Shown: positions 60,168 to 64,000 of the stretch, piece by piece
Layout of the letters: every line of letters begins with the position of its first letter
Position numbering within the stretch: position 1 is the stretch's first letter
Assembly (NCBI RefSeq): GCF_009866655.1
Contig: NZ_CP047420.1
Location: forward strand, 3,038,001-3,102,000
Direction of reading: 5' to 3'
DNA: 64,000 bases
DNA from: Rathayibacter sp. VKM Ac-2804
Lineage (GTDB): Bacteria > Actinomycetota > Actinomycetes > Actinomycetales > Microbacteriaceae
Translations under genes and position numbers: made by a program
The notes under the pieces: generated by a model
The model's database searches: none
What the model was told of the DNA's origin: nothing
What the model saw: only the letters and a program-made list of their open reading frames with translations

Positions 60168-61658
60168 ATGACCACGCCGAGCACCGACGCCGCCACCGAC
60201 ACCGCGGCCGCCGACACCTTCGATCTGATCGTCATCGGCGCGGGCCCGGTCGGCGAGAACATCGCCGACCGCGCCGTGCAGGGCGGGCTGACCGCCGCGA
60301 TCGTCGAGAGCGAGCTGGTGGGCGGCGAGTGCTCCTACTGGGCCTGCATGCCGTCCAAGGCGCTGCTGCGCGCGCCGATGGCGCTGCGGGCCGCCCGCGA
60401 CCTCCCGGGAGCGGCCCAGGCCGTCACCGGCGGCGTCGACGTCGCCGCGCTCCTGGCGCACCGCGACTCCGTCACCAGCGGCTTCGACGACCACGGCCAG
60501 GTGCAGTGGCTCGAGGGCGCCGGCATCGAGCTCGTCCGCGGTCACGGCCGCCTCAGCGGCGTCCGCGAGGTCAGCGTCACCGCCCCCGACGGCTCCGTCC
60601 GCGTCCTGCACGCCCGGAGCGCGGTCGCCGTCGCGACCGGCACCAGCGCCGTCGTCCCCGACATCCCGGGTCTGCGCGCCGCCTCGCCGTGGACGAGCCG
60701 CGAGGCGACCAGCGCCGAGATCGTCCCCGGCCGCCTGGTGGTCGTCGGCGGCGGTGTCGTCGCCTGCGAGATGGCGACCGCCTACGCCGGCATGGGCTCG
60801 ACCGTGACCCTGCTCGCCCGCAGCGGACTGCTCGCCCCGTTCGAGCCGTTCGCCGGCGAGCTGGTCGGCGACGCCCTCCGCGAGCTCGGCGTCGACGTCC
60901 GCCTCGGCGGCTCACCCGCGTCCGTCGAGCGCCGCGCCGACGGCACCGTCGCGGTGACCCTCGAGGGCGGCGACGTCGTCGAGGCCGACGAGATCCTCGC
61001 CGCCACCGGCCGCGCCCCGCAGACCCGCGACATCGGCCTCGAGGTCGTCGGCCTCGAGCCGGGCGACTCCCTGAACGTCGACGACACGATGCTGGTGCTC
61101 GGCGAGGACGGCTCCCCTGTCGGCTCCGGCTCCCCGTGGCTCTACGGCGTCGGCGACGTCAACCACCGCGCACTTCTCACCCACCAGGGCAAGTACCAGG
61201 CGCGCGCCGCCGGAGACGTCATCGTCGCGCGCAGCACCGGCGGCGAGGTGAAGGACGCGCCCTGGGGCGCGCACGTCGCCACGGCCGACCACGAGGCCGT
61301 GCCGCAGGTCGTCTTCACCGACCCCGAGGTCGCCTCCGTCGGCCTCACCGCCGCCGCGGCCGAGAAGGCCGGCTACCGCACCCGGGTCGTCGACTACGAG
61401 ATCGGCTCCGTCGCCGGCGCCTCGCTGGCCGCCGTCGGCTACACGGGCACCGCCCGGATGGTCGTCGACGAGGACCGCAAGGTCCTGCTCGGCGTCACGT
61501 TCGTCGGCAAGGAGGTCGGCGAGCTCGTGCACTCCGCGACGATCGCCGTCGTCGGCGAGGTCCCGCTCTCCCGCCTCTGGCACGCCGTCCCCTCCTATCC
61601 GACCATCAGCGAGGTCTGGCTGCGCCTGCTCGAGACCTACGGGCGCGACAGCGCGTGA
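60168..61658 (+). CDS. FAD-dependent pyridine nucleotide-disulfide oxidoreductase
   Basis: A 496-residue class I disulfide oxidoreductase. FAD site VIGAGPVGENIADRAV (about 22-37), redox pair GGECSYWACMPSK (Cys-x4-Cys, with Trp/Tyr where dihydrolipoyl dehydrogenase has Leu-Asn-Val-Gly), NAD(P)H site VVGGGVVACEMA, second FAD site WLYGVGDVN, and the C-terminal HAVPSYPTISEVW, where the His-Pro-Thr-Glu box is partly changed. Lipoamide, mycothione or mercuric reductase identity is not certain; the substrate-side changes argue against a plain Lpd. The start is ATG at 60168. Confidence 0.88.
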   Translation: MTTPSTDAATDTAAADTFDLIVIGAGPVGENIADRAVQGGLTAAIVESELVGGECSYWACMPSKALLRAPMALRAARDLPGAAQAVTGGVDVAALLAHRDSVTSGFDDHGQVQWLEGAGIELVRGHGRLSGVREVSVTAPDGSVRVLHARSAVAVATGTSAVVPDIPGLRAASPWTSREATSAEIVPGRLVVVGGGVVACEMATAYAGMGSTVTLLARSGLLAPFEPFAGELVGDALRELGVDVRLGGSPASVERRADGTVAVTLEGGDVVEADEILAATGRAPQTRDIGLEVVGLEPGDSLNVDDTMLVLGEDGSPVGSGSPWLYGVGDVNHRALLTHQGKYQARAAGDVIVARSTGGEVKDAPWGAHVATADHEAVPQVVFTDPEVASVGLTAAAAEKAGYRTRVVDYEIGSVAGASLAAVGYTGTARMVVDEDRKVLLGVTFVGKEVGELVHSATIAVVGEVPLSRLWHAVPSYPTISEVWLRLLETYGRDSA

Positions 61659-62041
61659 GCGCCCTGCGGCGCGCGGTCGCGGTCGTCGCCCTCGACCCGG
61701 CGATCACCCGGCCCGGCTACCTCTTCGCCTGCGCGGTCGGGCTGGCCTGGGGCGCGCTCTGGAGCACGGGCCCGATCGAGCGCCGCAACGGGCTCGTCGT
61801 CTTCACCGGTCTGCCCTCGTGGGCGTTCGGCCGCGGCGGCTCCTGCGTCGGCACGAGCTACCTGACCGGCACCAACGCGTCGGACGGCGTGCTGGAGCAC
61901 GAGGCGGTGCACAAGGAGCAGTGGCGCACCTACGGGATGTGGTTCCCGCTGCTGTACTTCGTCGCCGGGCGCGATGCGCTGCAGAACCGCTTCGAGATCG
62001 AGGCCGGGCTGGAGAAGGGCGGCTACGTCCGTGGTCGCTGA
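61655..62041 (+). CDS. Small HEXXH metallopeptidase-like protein
   Basis: A 128-residue protein. A hydrophobic segment (about 20-38) is followed by a Cys-containing loop and VLEHEAVHKEQWRTYG: an HEXXH zinc motif (His82, Glu83, His86). About 28 residues later comes NRFEIEAG (Glu114, Glu116), suited to the third ligand of a gluzincin. No other protease domain is present, so it is unusually small. GTG start at 61655 overlaps the oxidoreductase stop (GTGA); its own stop overlaps the SDR gene start by 11 bases. Confidence 0.7.
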   Translation: MSALRRAVAVVALDPAITRPGYLFACAVGLAWGALWSTGPIERRNGLVVFTGLPSWAFGRGGSCVGTSYLTGTNASDGVLEHEAVHKEQWRTYGMWFPLLYFVAGRDALQNRFEIEAGLEKGGYVRGR

Positions 62042-62885
62042 TCAGACGGGGCGCGTCGTCGTCCTCACCGGAGCCAGCTCCGGGATCGGCCGGGTCGCGG
62101 CCGGTGCGCTGGCCGCGGCCGGCGCCCGAGTCGCCGTCGTCGGCAGGAACCCCGAGCGGACCCGCGCGGTCGCCGAGGAGATCGGCGGCGATCCGTTCGT
62201 CGCCGACTTCGACCGCCTCGACGACGTGCGCGACCTCGCCGCGGCCCTGCTCGCCCGCTACGACGGCATCGACGTGCTCGCGAACAACGCCGGCGGTCTC
62301 GTCTCGCACCGCGGCGAGACGGTCGACGGGCACGAGCGGACGATCCAGAGCAATCACCTGGCCCCGTTCCTGCTGACGCGGCTCCTGCTCCCCCGCCTGA
62401 TCGAGACGGGCCGCGAGCGTCCCGGCGCACGGGTGATCGGCACCGCGAGCGCCGCCCACCGGATCGGCCGGCTCTCGCTCGACGACCTCGACCGCCGGCG
62501 CGGGCCGTGGCTGGGCGGCTGGCGCGCCTACGGCACCTCGAAGCTCGCCACGATCCTGTTCGTCCGAGAGCTGGCCGAGCGCCTGCTGCCGACCGCCGTC
62601 GACGCCTACTCGTTCCACCCGGGCGTCGTCGCGACGGGCTTCGGCGCCGACTCGCGCCTGATGTCGCTGCTGTCGCTGAGCGGGTCGCCGGGCATCTCGG
62701 CCGAGGCGGGCGCCGTCCCGCTGATCACACTCGCGTCCGAGTCCGACGTCGGCGCGGCGAGCGGCAGCTACTTCGACGGGCTCCGGCCGGACGGCGCCGT
62801 CGCCGCGCAGGCGCGCGAGCGCCAGCTCGGCCGGGACCTCTGGACGCTCTCCAGCCGCCTGGTCGGCGTGCCCACCGCGCTCTGA
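62031..62885 (+). CDS. Short-chain dehydrogenase/reductase
   Basis: A 284-residue SDR. Cofactor motif TGASSGIG, Asp/Asn segment VADFDRLDD, NNAG, the catalytic Ser in GTASAAH, and Tyr/Lys in RAYGTSKLATILF. The NRNP-type second strand (VVGRNPER) favours NADP(H). Most like retinol-dehydrogenase/WW-domain-oxidoreductase-type SDRs. The start is GTG at 62031, with GGAGAAGGG upstream, overlapping the HEXXH gene by 11 bases, so it belongs to the same operon. Confidence 0.9.
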   Translation: MVADQTGRVVVLTGASSGIGRVAAGALAAAGARVAVVGRNPERTRAVAEEIGGDPFVADFDRLDDVRDLAAALLARYDGIDVLANNAGGLVSHRGETVDGHERTIQSNHLAPFLLTRLLLPRLIETGRERPGARVIGTASAAHRIGRLSLDDLDRRRGPWLGGWRAYGTSKLATILFVRELAERLLPTAVDAYSFHPGVVATGFGADSRLMSLLSLSGSPGISAEAGAVPLITLASESDVGAASGSYFDGLRPDGAVAAQARERQLGRDLWTLSSRLVGVPTAL

Positions 62886-62909
62886 CGCCGCGGAGGGCGC
62901 GCCGCGCCG

Positions 62910-63851
62910 CTAGTTGGCCTCGGAGCGGCCCGTCCGCCAGTAGCCCATGAACGCGACGCGCGTCCGATCGACACCGAGCTCGGTCACGAGGCAGCGGCGG
63001 ATCAGCTTGATCGCTCCCGCCTCGCCGGCGATCCAGGCGTAGAGCCCGGGGTCGGTCCGCTCGGCGGGCACCTCCCAGAGGATCCCGCTGTCCACGTCCA
63101 CGTCCGACACCTCCACACCGCGGTGGTGCGCGGTGAGGAACCGGGTGGCCCAGCCGCGCACGGACTCGCCGAGCTGCGCGCCCGGCGTCGTCCAGGAGCG
63201 CACCAGCCAGTGCACGCGGACCCCCTCGGGGTGCCGCAGCGGCAGGCGGTCCTCCGCGCTCGGCACCTCGAGGAAGGCGGCGCCGGTCGCGGACGCCGGA
63301 AGGCTCTCGAGGATCGCGCTGATCGCCGGGACCGCCGTCTCGTCGCCCGCCATCAGGAGGGTCGTCGCGGCGCCCGGGTGCCACTCGACGCCGCCGCCGG
63401 CGAGCTCCGAGCGGGTGTCGGGCGCGATGATGACGACCTGCGCGCCGACGCGGGCCGACTCCACCCAGGCGGAGGCGGGACCGGTGTCGCCGTGCGCGAC
63501 GAAGTCGACGTCGACCTCGGCCTGCTCAGGGCGGGCCGCGCGGATCGTGTAGGTGCGCAGCGGGTTCCGCAGCTCGTCCGGCAGCTCGCGCCAGCGGGTG
63601 TACCAGTCGGGAGCGAGGCCGTCCGGTCCGCTCTCGTCCGCCACCGAGCCCATGAAGTCGTGCGCGCTCGAGGTCGGCGTCGGCACGACCAGCTTGATCC
63701 GCTGGTCCGGGCCGGTGCAGCCGACCGAACCGAGGTCGTCACCGGTCAGCGTGATCCGGATGAAGTGCGGCGCGATCCGGACCGCGCGGGCGACGGTCGC
63801 GAGGTACGGCCGGTAGGCCGGGCGGGCGGGGGCTTCGGTCAGCGGAGGCAC
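62910..63851 (-). CDS. Siderophore-interacting protein (ferric-siderophore reductase family)
   Basis: A 313-residue FAD/NAD(P)-type ferric-siderophore reductase. FAD binding is by RTYTIRAARPEQ, with VDVDFVAHGDTGPASAWVESA as the family segment; the NAD(P) part has LLMAGDETAVPAISAILESLP and the C-terminal YAWIAGEAGAIKLIRRCLVTELG. It would reduce Fe(III)-siderophore in the cytosol to release iron. The start is GTG at 63851. A DtxR/IdeR-type box lies 18 bases upstream, so iron repression is expected. Confidence 0.93.
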   Translation of the reverse strand: MPPLTEAPARPAYRPYLATVARAVRIAPHFIRITLTGDDLGSVGCTGPDQRIKLVVPTPTSSAHDFMGSVADESGPDGLAPDWYTRWRELPDELRNPLRTYTIRAARPEQAEVDVDFVAHGDTGPASAWVESARVGAQVVIIAPDTRSELAGGGVEWHPGAATTLLMAGDETAVPAISAILESLPASATGAAFLEVPSAEDRLPLRHPEGVRVHWLVRSWTTPGAQLGESVRGWATRFLTAHHRGVEVSDVDVDSGILWEVPAERTDPGLYAWIAGEAGAIKLIRRCLVTELGVDRTRVAFMGYWRTGRSEAN

Positions 63852-63868
63852 CTGTCCAGTCTCGCAGA

Positions 63869-63887
63869 GAAGGTAAGCCTTACCTAA
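63869..63887 (-). promoter_or_regulatory. DtxR/IdeR-type iron box
   Basis: On the gene's strand the site reads TTAGGTAAGGCTTACCTTC, matching 15 of 19 positions of the known DtxR/IdeR consensus TTAGGTTAGGCTAACCTAA, with near-perfect dyad symmetry (AGGTAAG.CTTACCT). It sits 18-36 bases upstream of the siderophore-reductase start. Confidence 0.85.
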
Positions 63888-63900
63888 TCCTGAGTGGCTC

Positions 63901-64000
63901 TCAGCGAGCGGCGTGCTCCGCGGAGACGCGCAGGCGAGCCTCGACGTCGGCGGCGAGCTCCGCCACGACGGCGCCCTCTCCGCCGACCCAGGCGCAGAAG
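63901..64000 (-). CDS. C-terminal end of a gene running off the window (siderophore-interacting-protein-like tail)
   Basis: Only the last 33 codons are in the window, ending with TGA at 63901. The piece reads FCAWVGGEGAVVAELAADVE and then a basic tail. Its CAWVGGEGA resembles the YAWIAGEAGA motif near the end of the neighbouring siderophore-interacting protein, so a second reductase of the same family is plausible. The evidence is too short to be sure. Confidence 0.5.
   Translation of the reverse strand, partial: FCAWVGGEGAVVAELAADVEARLRVSAEHAAR

Overview
The window is ordinary chromosomal DNA of a very high-G+C actinobacterium. Third codon positions are almost all G or C, GTG and TTG starts are common, neighbouring genes often share a 4-base GTGA/ATGA overlap, and neither tRNA gene encodes its CCA end. 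Gene content and order best fit Microbacteriaceae (Rathayibacter/Curtobacterium-like); that placement is inference. I see no rRNA, prophage, transposase, CRISPR array or toxin island. Mobile-type DNA is limited to small palindromic repeats between genes.

Layout. 1-7.6 kb: a tRNA-Leu cut by the window edge, a DedA protein, the overlapping murI-rph-rdgB operon, pncB, a DUF3039 protein and an ABC transporter pair. 7.8-10.2 kb: a LicC-like nucleotidyltransferase followed by a TagG/TagH-type polysaccharide exporter; a CDP-glycerol-transferase-family enzyme at 16.5-17.8 kb fits the same cell-wall-polymer theme. 10.3-17.9 kb: an alpha/beta hydrolase fusion lacking its catalytic residues, a repeat island hiding a possible Cys-rich mini-protein, a HhH-GPD protein, a MocR regulator facing a PNPOx-fold protein, and an AI-2E family permease. 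17.9-24.4 kb: amylosucrase, a three-gene glycosyltransferase/CDP-alcohol-transferase group, and an HtrA protease. 24.5-28.5 kb: aminotransferase, nitrilase-family amidohydrolase, CHAP protein, VOC protein and initiator tRNA.

28.6-52.6 kb holds a block whose order largely matches the Mycobacterium Rv3193c-Rv3211 region as I recall it: UPF0182, PDZ/Lon-like protease, DUF2342 zincin, E1-like protein, UvrD-type helicase, NudC, AdnB, AdnA, DUF3107, ferritin-like protein and RhlE. The ABC1-kinase gene and whiB7 that I recall between the E1-like gene and uvrD2 are absent. A racemase-fold/MFS/GntR module with a palindromic operator candidate is inserted at 47.1-50.1 kb. 52.7-64 kb is mostly metabolic genes (PHP phosphoesterase, EEP protein, aminopeptidase P, GATase, arginase family, crotonase, FAD oxidoreductase, HEXXH mini-protein, SDR). 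It ends in an iron-linked locus with a DtxR/IdeR-type box.

The most notable observations are: (i) a composite inverted-repeat element of about 129 bp present in three near-full copies plus fragments; (ii) a 40-codon frame holding two tandem CxxCxxCxxxC motifs with G/C at every third position of that segment; and (iii) several enzyme-fold proteins that lack canonical catalytic or metal-binding residues (alpha/beta hydrolase, phosphotransferase, Asp/Glu-racemase fold, NudC zinc ribbon, CDP-alcohol transferase).
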